Shown here one piece after another: positions 49,588 through 61,745 of a DNA stretch of 64,000 nucleotides; the stretch's first letter is position 1; each line of letters begins with the position of its first letter. The translations under genes were made by a program, and so were the position numbers. The stretch covers positions 34,354,737 to 34,418,736 of the forward strand of contig CM043869.1 in assembly GCA_023846275.1 (NCBI GenBank), read 5' to 3'. The DNA comes from Vanilla planifolia (Eukaryota > Streptophyta > Magnoliopsida > Asparagales > Orchidaceae). Below the pieces are notes generated by a model. The model saw only the letters and a program-made list of their open reading frames with translations. It had not been told where the DNA came from and did not search any database.

Positions 49588-50012
49588 AACTTGAGACTTA
49601 CAAATAGTACATCATTTTTAGTACACAATAAGCGTCAGTCATTTGGGCTATGAAAGTTAGCAGGCAATGTATTAAGAAGCATCTTGGACACCCATGACTA
49701 ATGCATAATACATTATTTCTCGGATACAATAAGTCCAATTCATTGGGTAGCTTATACAAGTTAGCAAATGTAAAAAGTGAAAAACCTGAGTCTTGTATAT
49801 GGTGAGAAATTTCTTGATGTATAATACATCTAGGTTATTAAGTAGCAAACATAAGTCAATAGACCTAACTTGAGCCTTCTATATGGTATGTCATTAAGAT
49901 ATACAATACATATAGTTTAATTGTGATTGATTGAATAACAAAACTTGAAAAATAAAATATATATGGTATAATAATTTCTAGGTACAATATGTAGGGCTAA
50001 AAATATAAATAA
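49588..50012. repeat. Degenerate tandem array, period about 75-98 bp
   Basis: Units open with AACTTGAGACTTACAAATAG (49588), AACCTGAGTCTTGTATATGG (49783), AACTTGAGCCTTCTATATGG (49867) and AACTTGAAAAATAAAATATA (49942); a further unit with a lost header lies between 49588 and 49783. Shared inner words are ATACAATA(A/C), CAxTTxxTTGGG and AAGTTAGCA. The array is strongly diverged. Confidence 0.7.
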
Positions 50013-51479
50013 GGTATGATACATTAACACTAATGTATGGTAAATGAAATTCAAATTTTAATGTCATGGACTACTAACATAAGTATAATTTTAATGTTTT
50101 TATTGTTGCTTAGTGCCAATTTGACATTAAAAGCTCATAATGATCTAAAAAGCATTCTTTTGTTTCAAATGGCTCTATAAATAAGGAGACTTGCCTCCAT
50201 CATTATTTTTTACACATTAAGAAGTTGAAACTGTGCTAGCAAGTCCACAACATTCTCACAAGAGATCTTCAAAAGTGCATGATTTGTAGAAGGACTTGAC
50301 ATTGATTGGAGTATTCTTTGTTATTCCTCTATTGAGTAAGATCCAAGAATTTATCATTAAAACTTTCTTCATATATCCTTGAGCCACATTGTCAATTAGT
50401 TCTAGGACTTATAATATTTGTCTTTGAAGGGTTGTTATTGAAAATGGCGTGCTCCCTTTTCTATTTTTTCCCTTATCTCAATTCTGGGCTATTGAATGTG
50501 TAGAGTGGCTAGGTCTAAGCTATCTAATATGTTGTGTGGCCTAGCTCTATGCTACTATGAAGTGTTGGATGTTTTCAATCCATCAAATGCTCTTTTATAA
50601 TAAGTTTCATCACTTGATTATGACAAAGGAGTGAATCAAAGAAGTAGGCCCAATTTCATTTAGATTGAGGGTGAATGTAGGTTCAAAGAGAGAAGCTAAA
50701 ATACCTAGAACTAAAACTTCATAAAATTTTGAAAACTATTTAAGGAATAATTAAAGCAAGAATGTAAAAGCAATGTAAATAAGGAAGTGTAACCTTCATT
50801 TTTAGTGGTTAAGTTCACATCCATACCCAATCCCCATAGTATTGGGCTTCTGTCCTTTCTTCACTTCATCATAGTTATGTAGAGAAATCTATTACAAAAG
50901 TGCCTTCTCATAGATAAGGCAAAACCAACATTCCATATTAAATAGCCTTAAATTAGGCCAAATCCAACCACATTAAACATGCTAGACCTAGGACCACTCT
51001 CCACATTAAATGTTCCAAAGATGGGCAAAGGGAAAAATGCACAAGATTTTAAAGAAGAATCCAAATACAATTGGAGAAATTTACAAATGAAGCTCAGTAC
51101 AAGATTAAAAAGGTTATTAAGTATAACCAAGAGCTTGTAAAATGAAGGTGTATAAATGGCTAGAAAATGTAAAAACACCTTCATTAGCATACAAAGTGAT
51201 GAATTCTTTGTAAACTCTATCTTACATGCACTTAAATGATTCCTAAATGATTTTGTCTTATAATTCATAAAACAACTTATTTAGATTTAGAATGTAATAC
51301 AAGGAGGCTCTTAAATTATTTTCAAAAGATTTTATAAGTTCATCAATCTATTTTCTTTATTTGAAAACCTTTTTATAAGTAAAGGATCCCAAAAATCTTC
51401 TCAAATCTTCTTTAGCAACTCTCTTAATGGCTATATCAAAGTTTTATTTTTTTGTCAAACTAGCTATAATATACATCTC
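50013..51479. other. AT-rich DNA, no gene recognised
   Basis: It contains a minus-strand 106-residue frame (50948-51268) with no recognisable domain; the stretch 50780-51270 is slightly less AT-rich. A TGTGTAGAGTGGCTAGG / TGTGTGGCCTAGC pair near 50500 suggests local duplication. Confidence 0.4.
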
Positions 51480-51690
51480 ATGCAATTGACATGCATATGC
51501 AATAAGGTAGCACTAACTGACACAAGGCACATTGCACACTTATGTAATGCAACATGGTGCAATGTAGGGCTTTCTATGTAGTCTGACAACTAAATAGGGG
51601 ACACAGTGTAGCATGGCAATTGCATAGGGCATGAAGTGTAGTACAACAAGCAAGGTGCATAATATGTATTATTAGTCAAGATAAGTACCT
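51480..51690. repeat. Weak tandem pattern of TGCAATxxGACATGxx-like words
   Basis: Related words such as GCAATTGACATGCAT, GCACATTGCACAC, GCAACATGGTGCAATG, GCATGGCAATTGCATAGG and GCATGAAGTGTAG recur over 200 bp at irregular spacing. It is probably a decayed short-period array. Confidence 0.4.
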
Positions 51691-53589
51691 TGCAAATTAT
51701 ACATGACATGCTATAAATTAATAATTAACATACTCTACATTTTTCTTGGGATGCTAGTATGGGAAAGCATTGTTCATTACATATTGTATGTCAGAGTTCA
51801 CACAAAGTACATGAAGCCCAAATGTATCATACATGAAAACCACATACTATATTTTAAATTCAATTTCACAAGATTTAAAATGATTCATTCTAAGTGCTTG
51901 TATAACTTTAAAATAAAATTTGTATGTGATGTATTCCAATGATTATAAAGCAAATTTGAGAATGCAACATGACAGTAGACATTCAACTCTCAAATTCATT
52001 TTAGCTAAAATGCTTAATTCATAAATTAAGGAGTAATCAACTGATGCAACTCATGACTTGGTATATTCTAAAATTAATTAAGAAAGTCAATTTTTATTTC
52101 ATATACATGACAAATTCAATGTCTATTAAATTATAGACATGATATATAAAAGTTCTTGATAATTAAAATAAACATCAAAAATATTTTTTTATAAGTATTA
52201 AGAAAACTAGAAAGCCCTACTCAAAATTATTGTACTCATGTGCACCATTAGAGTTTCTCTTTATGCTTCATGTCCATAAAACTTTGTTAAGAGAAAGTAG
52301 ATAATTTTAGCTCTTCTTCGACCATTTCATGGTATGTGATTAGCATTTTTATCTCAAATGTAAATTATAGATCATATTAAGTAGACACATTAGATAATCA
52401 CAATAAGAGCTTAAAAGGTTTGTTATAATCAAAATCAAATATTTGTTTAGGCTTATACTATTCAAGAGAACTTACATCTAATAGAACAACAACTTAAAAA
52501 ATTCCTATAAGAAAGCTCAAGTTAATGTGTGTTCCTACTTTCTTGACACCCAAGAAGGATGAAAGTTTAATAATGTGTGTTTACAATAGATCATTGTCAT
52601 GGTCACCATAAGTGTAAAATCACAAAGTTAAGAGAATTTATTTATTCAATTATTTTTGAGAATTCAAAATATCTGGTACATAATTTGACAAAATATAATA
52701 ACCATAGAGTGGATTGTTGACATAAATAGGGAAAAAAATTATAAACATTCCAAAAGAAAAAAAAATATTAATTTATAATTTTAGTAATTATTATCAATTT
52801 TAGTGATTTATTTATTTAGCAAAATTTGATGATTGGATAGAAAAGAATTATGATTTTTAAAAGAAGGGAGCTTCAAATATTGAAGTACATTTTATTAAGA
52901 ATTTAAATATACTAGTTTAGTAAAATTTGAATATGAATCAATCATAAAATAATAAGAAAAAACTGGAAAAACTAATTTATAACAATTTTTTTTATATAAA
53001 ATGAAATAAAAAAATTATGAAAGTTATATGGATTATAAATTTATAAATTAGTTTAAAGGTCGATAAATTTTTTAAAATAGTTTGGATAAAAATTAAAAAT
53101 ATCAAAAGTTACAAATTTTTAATCAAAACCCTAATCACTTTTTTTATTTCTTATTTTTTTCATAAACCTAAATGAGTGATTAATTGAGAGCTACAATTAT
53201 GACATTGCCCCAACTACTAACTATTGAACTAGTAGGAGGCAAAGTAGTCACTAGATAGGGAATGATTGCATGTAGGACCATTCCAAAGAAGGGGAAGCAT
53301 CAATGACAAGCAAAGAGGCTTAAGAAAAACAAAATATAGGTTAATGTAACTTTCGTTAAAAAAATTGGTGAAATTTGGGAGCTCCTTAGGATAGCTAAGG
53401 GAAGAGTAAGGCATTGTAATCACGAGAAAGAGGAAGGGATTCTTGGAAGAGAATTTCTATGGACAAGAAGAAAGACAAAGGCAAAGGGAAAAGAATTTTG
53501 TTTAAGAAAAACATCATGATAAAGAGTGCAAGCAAGGAGAAGAAATGAGTCATAAGGCATGCCCACTATATCATAATTTTGAGGTGGGC
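51691..53589. other. AT-rich DNA, no gene recognised
   Basis: The stretch 52700-53160 is extremely AT-rich. The stretch 53220-53560 is purine-rich (AGGAGGC, GAAGGGGAAG, GAGAAAGAGGAAGGG) and less decayed. The open frames at 51703-51942 and 53229-53423 show no motif. Confidence 0.45.
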
Positions 53590-53615
53590 ATATATATATA
53601 TATATATATATATAT
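53590..53615. repeat. (AT)13 microsatellite
   Basis: A pure AT run of 26 bp. It lies inside a 76-codon plus frame (53545-53775) and gives that frame a Tyr-Ile repeat; the frame is therefore not believed. Confidence 0.95.
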
Positions 53616-56099
53616 CTTAATGTATCACAAACTAGTAGTACTTCTTCATATGATATGGAAAAACTATTGTACTTGTTGGAATATTATGTTTCTCTTAGTG
53701 TATCTGTTGATATATATTATGATGCAAACTAGCCACCCTTTTTTTATTTGTTACGAAAAACTCTTGTATGAGTAGAATATCTATATTTATCTTGTTGCAT
53801 TTGTTTGATGCTTGTTATATTATAATTAGTGACCTTTTATGTAAAATTTAAATGTGTAGGAAAAATCTGTATAATGCAAGATGCACATGATGTGATGCTT
53901 TGTGTTACTATAATTGCTTTTCATATATATGCTAAACTCTTGATTGAGAATTATAATGCTATTGAATCACATGATTTGTTTTGGAAATGAATTATGTAGA
54001 TTCTATTAGTATTGCATATTGATGCATCTAATTTTGGCATGAATATCAACATATTTTTAGAAAAATAAAAAAGGAATTTATAAATAGAAGATGTCGAATG
54101 AGCAAAATAAATTTAACTATGGGTCATGTTCTTAGATGGGTTTGATTAAATCATCCAAGAGAAAAAGATACAAGGGTCCTAATAGTTCTAGTAAACTCAT
54201 AGAGTGTAATCTTAAATTAGGTAACTTGTAAAAGAGGCATCGAAGATAGGGTAACTAGGCTAGTCAAGTACCTGGTAGGGTGTTGTTCCAAAATTGTTCT
54301 AAAGGTACAAGAATTAACTTACTAAATCCAATTACTAATGATGAAGACAATTTTAAATATGAACATGGATTTTATAAATTAATAAAGGTCAAGAAGCCAA
54401 TGAAAAACAAATTTATACAATAAGAAATCAAGATTCCAAATAAATTATTACATTGCTTTATTGGTTCTTATATTTGTTTTTACATATTAATAATATGTAT
54501 TTTTTATTATATAACTTGGATGCTTTATGGGTCTAGCATACAATATGATCTTAATTGTGTTATATTTTGCATTAAGATTATTTAGCTTTGTCTGGTAGGT
54601 TTATGTCAGTTAATTTAGCCTATTTTTGGTTTAATAAATATAAGTAACATGGATAAACTTTTTGGGACTCCAAAGATTTATTTAGTAGAGATAATCACTT
54701 AGTATATTATTGCTTTTCATATAATAATAGAAATGATAAATTAGGATTTGAACACTCGGGTCTTAATGAATGCTACTACAATAACAAAGTATTTAGCATG
54801 ACTCATATTATGGGTTCTATTTACTTTAACTTTATTACAAGAACTTGTTATCAATTGGTTTTGCTTATAGACAATAGAAAAATATAATTTGTTTTATATT
54901 TCATGCAAAATCAATGTGAATATTGTTTGAGATTATTAAAACAAATACTATGGCTTGTCTTCTTCACAAAAAATTCTTAGTTTATTGTTTTCAAAATAAA
55001 CAATATCTATATCAAGAATAATTTTTCAAAATAAAGGGTTTCTTACTAAAATGATTTATTTATAAACAAAAATAGATAAATAAAATTAGGTGGTGATATT
55101 GAAGTGGCATAAGGTATAAGATTTTTATACATAAGCTTGATGATATGTTAAACATATATCTAGTGTCAACTACTTCTCAAAGGTACACTTTCATCAAATT
55201 ATGATTAGACCTAGAGACAAATAGAAGATAATCTTCAAACTTCAGATGAATTATATGAATCTTTCTCTATGCCTTTCGAATAAGCAAACACACTTTAATT
55301 ATTACATTCTTGAATTTAGTAATGTCCAAATAAAATCATAATGATCATATTTGGATTGATGTAATCAATAATTTGCTATTAGCATGCATCTGAAATGTAA
55401 TAATAATTTTAACGATGTCTTGAGAAGCATGTCAAGTTGTAAGTATATTGAATTTTAAAAATTGAAGATATTGATGGGTAGAGATCTTAAAAAAACTCAT
55501 TAGTGTTTGAATTATAATTTTTGGAGGTCAAATACATTTGTTTTGAATTGTTGAATGAAAAAGATATTAAAAGATAGAAGTTCTTTAATTAAAGGCTTAA
55601 TCAAATATTTATGAAGGATTTGTCTTGATCCTTAACTAGTGGTTGGATGTTGCGAAGAGAAGGGGAAGAAGTTGACCAAAGATCTATACGATTTTATAAA
55701 ATGCCAAATGAAAATAAATAGTTGGCCTTTGTGAAAATAGAATATATGAGGCAAATGAGAAATATGAGATATAGAAAAGAAAATCATAAGCTTTGGAATA
55801 ATTATAAACTATGAGACAATAAGGAATGAGAGATATATGAAACATATAGAAAAGATAAGATCAATAAAAAAAGAAAAACAAATAAGATTTTCTAAGAAAT
55901 GGATCATGGTAATAAAAAGAGAATGGATTTATACATTAAATTAAATAAAGGAAATGGATTTAAAAATGGATATGATCCTGAGTGTATTTGTGCTTCTTTA
56001 CATATCTTTCACATGCTTACTATTATTGATTATACAGTATTATTGATTACAGATGCCATGTGTTTTATTATTATTGTATTATTATGTACTTTATTATTA
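53616..56099. other. AT-rich DNA, mostly unassigned
   Basis: Around 54091-54300 the plus strand translates to protein-like but broken text (MSNEQNKFNYG, SSKRKRYKGPNSSSK) that I cannot assign. The stretch 55640-55900 is purine-rich. The 72-codon frame at 55899-56117 overlaps the start of the LTR-like DNA. Confidence 0.35.
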
Positions 56100-56598
56100 T
56101 TTCATTACATTTTATAATATTGTCTATATATAACAATTTATCTACTAAACAATGTAACTCACCACTACTTACATTAATGATCTTGATCCTCTTGCACCAT
56201 GATGGAGATTCGAATAGCACTTGTACGAGTTTGGTAGTTTGATCTATGAGAGATTTTTAGGTGCTATACTTTTAGGCTATAATATTTTGATAGATGTTTG
56301 ATGATACTAGATATCTAATGCAACATCTTTTGTGAGGTGTTTTGGATGTAAAAATATTGTAAATATTATTTTGGAATCAAAATGTGAATATGTCTTTTGA
56401 ATGAATGTTAATATAAATATGGAATTATTTGATATGTTTTGATTTATATTTATGATTTGATATTGTTGTTTTATATATTTATGAATGGAAATATGATTAG
56501 AAGTTTGGTCTGACCATTGCCTTCATCTGATGGATGGTTGATAATGTCCTCAAATTTATTATTTTACTCTAATATGTATTAATTTATAGAATGACATA
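56100..56598 (+). repeat. Probable 5' LTR end of the plus-strand gypsy relic
   Basis: Non-coding DNA directly left of a primer-binding relic, containing GTAACTCACCACTACTTAC and TCTGATGGATGGTTGATAAT, typical in style for gypsy LTR U5 regions. The right edge is near GAATGACA at 56590-56596. The left edge is unknown. Confidence 0.5.
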
Positions 56599-56611
56599 TG
56601 GTAATTAGATC
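56599..56611 (+). other. Primer-binding-site relic (initiator tRNA-Met type)
   Basis: TGGTAATTAGATC matches TGGTATCAGAGC at 10 of 12 after removing one inserted A. It is followed by ATGGAGAACGTCAGTG and lies about 180 bp before the gypsy pol text on the same strand. Confidence 0.55.
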
Positions 56612-56789
56612 ATGGAGAACGTCAGTGTGACATTTATACTTTTGATTATACAACTTTGAAATGATTTATATTAAAATTTCTTGTGATATACTTTGTTGAT
56701 ATTATGATCTATACTCTAAATGACAAAGCATGAGTGGGTCAATTTATTAAGTTTTAAAGTTAGTAAAAGAAAGATTATTTAAAAAATCT

Positions 56790-57560
56790 AAAGAAGTTTT
56801 TAATTATGAAGACACAAGAAACTTTTCTAGATTTCATTGTCTCTACAAAAGGTCAATAGCTTGATCAAGTAAAAATCAAGTGAATAATGGACTAAACAAT
56901 ACTAAAAAGTCTTATTAAGTTCAGTGTTTTCTTATACTAGCTACATTATATAGAAAGTTTATTAAGATTATTAGTATACTAGTGGCACCTATAATTAACT
57001 TATTAAAGAAGGATAAATTTACTTAGACCAAGTGGATAAATTTTTTTTTATCCAAATGAAGGTCCTTATGATTCTTTGCTTGTTTAGAAGTTACCAAATT
57101 TCTCAAAGGTGTTTGAAGTTGCATTTGATGCTTAGAAGTTAGCATTGGTGGATACCAGTGGTTTATTTGAGTGAGAAGTTTATGTTGTAAAGAAAGATAT
57201 TTTAGTTATGATAAGAAGTTCTACACAATTATTAAAAGTTTAAAGTTTTAGAGATACTATTTCCTTCTTTTAGAAATTATTTTGTACCAATTTGAAGTTC
57301 TCCTTTGGTTTCCATTTTTACACTAATGAACAAACTAAAATAGTTAACAAGATATGAATTAATTAAGACTATTTGTTGTGAAAAGTATTCAAAATTGGGA
57401 TCTAAATTTGTCTACATCTAAATTTGAATATAATAACACATTTCCTAAAACCACCAAAATATCACTCTTTTAATTGAGTTTATGGTCAAAAAACTAAAAT
57501 AGTTCATTGACTTACGTGATGGTTCTACTCATTTATTCTTTAATTTTGTATTTTTATTCA
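56790..57560 (+). pseudogene. Ty3/gypsy relic: reverse transcriptase end and RNase H
   Basis: Plus-strand translation gives FLDFIVSTKGQ (usually FLGFVVSxxG), DQVKIK, LKSLIKFSVFS, KFIKIISILVAPIINLLKKD, FTxTKW, NEGPYDSLL-type text, then NFSKVFEVAFDA, which is the RNase H opening with its first Asp, LALVDT, EKF and VLHNY...FRNYFVPI (usually LRxWRHYLLP). This is the connection domain and RNase H of a gypsy element. Gag, protease and the RT core are absent, although the primer-binding relic is only about 180 bp upstream, so an internal deletion is likely. Stops are frequent. Confidence 0.82.
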
Positions 57561-58616
57561 TAATTTTTTTTTTTGTAATTTACATGAAAAAGTAAAATAA
57601 TAGATTAAAAGTGGTAACTTAAAATATGTTAAGTCTATTAATAAAAATAGAACATTTAGAAGATTTAATAAGCAAGACTATGTATTATTGCATATTCTCC
57701 TTAGGATATTTATCACCTTCAAATATAAAAAATAACATGGAGAGTTAGTGGTCTTTTTAAAATCATATAAAATTTGAATACAAGAAGTTTTTTCTAGAAT
57801 TGTTATTTGACATGTTTATTAATAATTCCTTTAATATAAAATCATTTATTTTAATGTAAAAGTATTTTTATGAAAGGAATTTGTATGCTAATTTTTTTTG
57901 CAGGTGACTCAAGTAAAGATTAGCTTTTTTGTCCTTCTAATACCAAGTTCTTTGAAGTTGATAGTATCTTAACTCATCATCTTTTAGTTCTAACATTCCT
58001 CGCAAGTTCTTGGTACATTTGTCAAATCAATCATCATCAAACAATACTTGTTGACTAAGGAGGATGTATAGAAGTTAGCAATAGACTTGTTTTAAGACTA
58101 CTTGGACTTCAACTTTATGATGTAAATTTCTTCCTGATTAAGTGGAGGTAATGCCACACAAAAAAGATGTACAAGGTCCTATGATGTATGTAACTGAAGT
58201 TCATCACAAGTATCTAAGAACTATCAAGGGCATGGAATGAGAATAAATATAAGACTATAAAGTCTTTTTTTAGCTAATCAGTTAGTTTGAGTCTTAAAAG
58301 GTTGATTATGAAAAGATTTCGAAAGACTTTCATTTTTTGTTAGAAACAAGGTGCCTCCATTATTTGTATTCATACATCATTTTATTTTTTATATATCAAA
58401 TTAGTTTTTATATTATATGTTTATTTTAATCCATTTATTTTCATAAGGGCTATAACTTGGAACCTATTTATACTCTTGTTGGAATGATTGAGATTTTGAC
58501 TTAATTAATTTTTAGAAAACCTTTCAAGTTTAGATCTAACACATGCAGCATTTGGATTCCTCCCATGTACTCATAGGTTGCCTTCTTATTTTTTGTCTAT
58601 CTAATATTGTTGTGCT
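57561..58616. other. AT-rich DNA, perhaps the decayed remainder of the gypsy element
   Basis: Integrase is expected here on the plus strand, but I could not recognise it. The less AT-rich stretch 57900-58230 may be part of it or of an LTR. Confidence 0.35.
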
Positions 58617-58930
58617 CAACAATCACCCTCTCTTTCACACTCTAACTACACCTCTTTGATGTATTTATTGATCCCATCTCCTTTTTTGTTCTCTTTATTA
58701 CTATTATTATCCCTCTCTAGTCATTTTTCTCTCCTCTCACTATTCCCACTATTGCTTTCTCTCCTTCATGTTGTTTCTCCATCCACATTCTACCAACGCT
58801 ATTACCCTTATCTTTTGTTGTTTCTTTCTCTCTCTACCCACTATCCTTAATTTGTTCACATAATTTGTCTCTCTTCACTCCATTCTTGTCACCCCTCTCT
58901 CTCCTTCTCATTAATTCCCTCTCCTCTCCT
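58617..58930. repeat. Pyrimidine-rich tract (plus strand C+T)
   Basis: About 300 bp dominated by C and T, with many CTCTCT, TCTCCTTC and CCCTCTC words. The 64-codon plus frame at 58656-58850 (Leu/Ser/Phe-rich) is a product of this composition. Confidence 0.8.
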
Positions 58931-61360
58931 TACATGAGATGCTCCTTGCTTTTCCCAAGGACATACATCTCAAAATGATTCAATTTATGGTGTTATTGGT
59001 TTTACAAATTTAGAATATACTAGTGATCATGAGGTCATAGATAGGATGTGTATTTTTACTCTTAGAAGTTATCCCTTTGGTTAGAAGTCATCTCTGCAAC
59101 ATATGGAGGATCTATTTGCTAACAAGGCAATGTCATAGGTTTATTGAAGCAATTAAGGAAGGTAATTGATTGAGATGTTCTCTTAAATATTTGGAACAAT
59201 TCAAAGATTACCCTTTTTTTACAATAACAATGAGAATATTTTGCTGCGTATTTAAGAGAAAATATACAATGAAAGAAACAAATAATTAATGTCAAATATT
59301 GTCTTATCATGAAGAAGATTGAGTATGGTGATATTGCAATTTTGAAGATCTATGTTGCACATAAGCTTACTAACAAGTTTAGTAAAATAATACTAATGGA
59401 AGAGTTTAATTTGTGTTTGGATTGATTGGAGTTTGCACTTATTGATGCTCTTCAATAGTTTAGGTAATGAGAGTGTTTATATAAAATGATGACTAGCATT
59501 TACTTTGTTTTACAAAATCAAGAATTCAAAATAGGAAAAATGAATTGTGTATGATATCTTTATTTATTTTTTAATGTAGCCATTTAGATTTAAAAGAATA
59601 AATAATTAAATGAGAAAAAAATATCCAATATGACCTCTTGCTATTTGCATGATAAATAAAGAGAGAGTTCAACGTATGATGAAGCGATGATAAAATGACA
59701 AAGTAGTCCATTTGGTTTTTCATAACCAGTAATTTGGCTTCTTGTCATCAAGTCACTTGATTGTGATTTGTGAGAGATAGAAAGGGATAAAGAATTGGAT
59801 TATTATTTGATGACTTAGAAAAAAAATCAAATGTGAAATCAATGACTATTTTTTGGATATATATATATATTTATTGTTTTTTCATAGCATTTCTTATAAA
59901 GGGCTCATTATGTAAGATTATTCACTCTTATTTATACTTAATCTTAATAGTAGATTTTTGGCTTCTCCTTAGTGGATGAAGGGTATTTCTTGGTTGAATC
60001 ATATAAAAATCATTGGTGTTATTTTATTTTATTTTTCATTATGATAATTACATGCATTTGTAACTTATTAGAAAAAGAATCATATTGTAAGGGCAAAGAA
60101 TGTATTTGTTTGCTAGAAAAAGAATCATAATAACATGTATTTGCATGCTAGAAAAGAATGATACAAAGAGAGCTCTTGTTCTAATAGAAACCTTAAGTTT
60201 AAGATAGATTATAATAGGGTTTGATTTTGAAAGAAGCTATTTCATAAGAGGTTATGAAGATAAGACAAAAAGGTTATGAAAAACTTCTAGATGCATCATT
60301 TTACAAAGTTGTTATAAATGGAGTTCATTTAGCATGCCAAATAAAATGAATAAAGAGAATTATTTTTTTGTTTAATTTTTTAAATGCATTATAATGGGTT
60401 GAAAGGTCATATCAAGTGAGTAATATATCAAAAATGTGTTGATGGATTTCCTATCACAATAAAAAAACACCATGATAACTCGAAATTTATTGTCCCACAA
60501 ATATCATAATGATATACCAGGAGATTGAGTGAAAAGTAACATCCAACCAAATGATGGATCACAAACAACATTCTTCGTGTTCTTCAATGAAGTCATGCCA
60601 ATATTGATGAACACAAAAAGAAAAATTGTTTCATGGTAATAGCAATTCATAAAACATTATAAAAATAATATTTTTACAATTATATATGGATGTGGAATAT
60701 GGAAGAATTCACTTGTAATAAAAAAAAGTGTAACTGCAAAATGCTATAAACCATTCTTCTAGGTCAATGCTTGAAATGCAAAGGATAGGTCATATGACAA
60801 ATCATTTGGAAGTTGATCTTAAACTACCAGGTAATTGTTTGACCACTTAGGATGATCGAAGGCATGAGGTTATTTAAATATTGTATATGACTTTCATATG
60901 CCTTAGAAACTAGATTCAAATAATTCCAACAAGCTTGTATGTCTAAATGCATCGATCTTATGGACAAACACATAATATGTATAAACAGTTGTGAAAATGC
61001 AGACAAACTAAGGTCTAGACACTAGAAATGATGATTATTTGAAATAGATAGGAATACTCTGCTAAAACTAGAAAATAATCTTATATATAATAAAACATCA
61101 TTGGGAAGCTCAAAACAATCTCATATAAATAAATCATAAAATCTAACTAAACTCCAAGCTCTAGATATGTGTCAATATAAATTGTCACCATTAATATCAA
61201 ACATTTTAATATAGATACATATAGAAAATACATATAATCACATAAAAATCATATATACATTATTGATCACAAATACACTAAAAAAATAGTAAAGTAATGT
61301 TTAACCAATAGTAACTACTCCAAATGCTTTCACATCAATTGTCGAATTTTCTTTCACATA
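58931..61360. other. AT-rich DNA, no gene recognised
   Basis: A small decayed direct repeat (TTAGAAAAAGAATCATA, TAGAAAAAGAATCATAAT, TAGAAAAGAATGATA) lies at 60068-60165. The open frames 59119-59310 and 60824-61006 carry no motif. Confidence 0.45.
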
Positions 61361-61745
61361 GAATAAATTCTTAAGGATCAAAGCAATGTTGATCACATCC
61401 TTTTCTTCGGGCATTCTTTTATAGTTTTTCAAGATATCTAGTGGTGTTTCTTGGATTTTTCTATTTTTTGAGAATGAATTCTTAAGAACAAGGGCAACAT
61501 TGGGCTAAGTCCTTTTTGATTTTTTTGTTTTTTGAAAATGTCGACCTAGATTTTGAAAGATTTTCATTTCCTAAGAATAGATTCTCAAGGACTAAAGAAA
61601 CGTGGGCTTTAGCTTTTCTCTTAGGCATTTTTTTATTCTTGATATACTCTCAAAGATTATGACGAATTTTTATTTTCAAAGAACAAATTCTTAAGGAGCA
61701 AGGCAATGTGGGACGTAGATTTCTCTTAGAAAATTTTCTTTATAA
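61361..61745. repeat. Four-copy degenerate tandem array, period about 103-111 bp
   Basis: Units begin GAATAAATTCTTAAGGATCA (61361), GAATGAATTCTTAAGAACAA (61472), GAATAGATTCTCAAGGACTA (61575) and GAACAAATTCTTAAGGAGCA (61681); spacings are 111, 103 and 106 bp. Each continues with AGxCAAxxTxGGxC and a TTTTCT-rich half. No coding context is evident. Confidence 0.88.

Noticed and set aside
50948..51268. 106-codon open frame on the minus strand
   Set aside because: Hydrophobic Leu/Phe-rich text without a domain, likely the reverse reading of purine-rich DNA.
53545..53775. 76-codon frame with a Tyr-Ile repeat
   Set aside because: The repeat is an AT microsatellite; there is no conserved domain.
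58656..58850. Leu/Ser-rich frame resembling a signal or membrane peptide
   Set aside because: Entirely inside the pyrimidine-rich tract; an artefact of composition.
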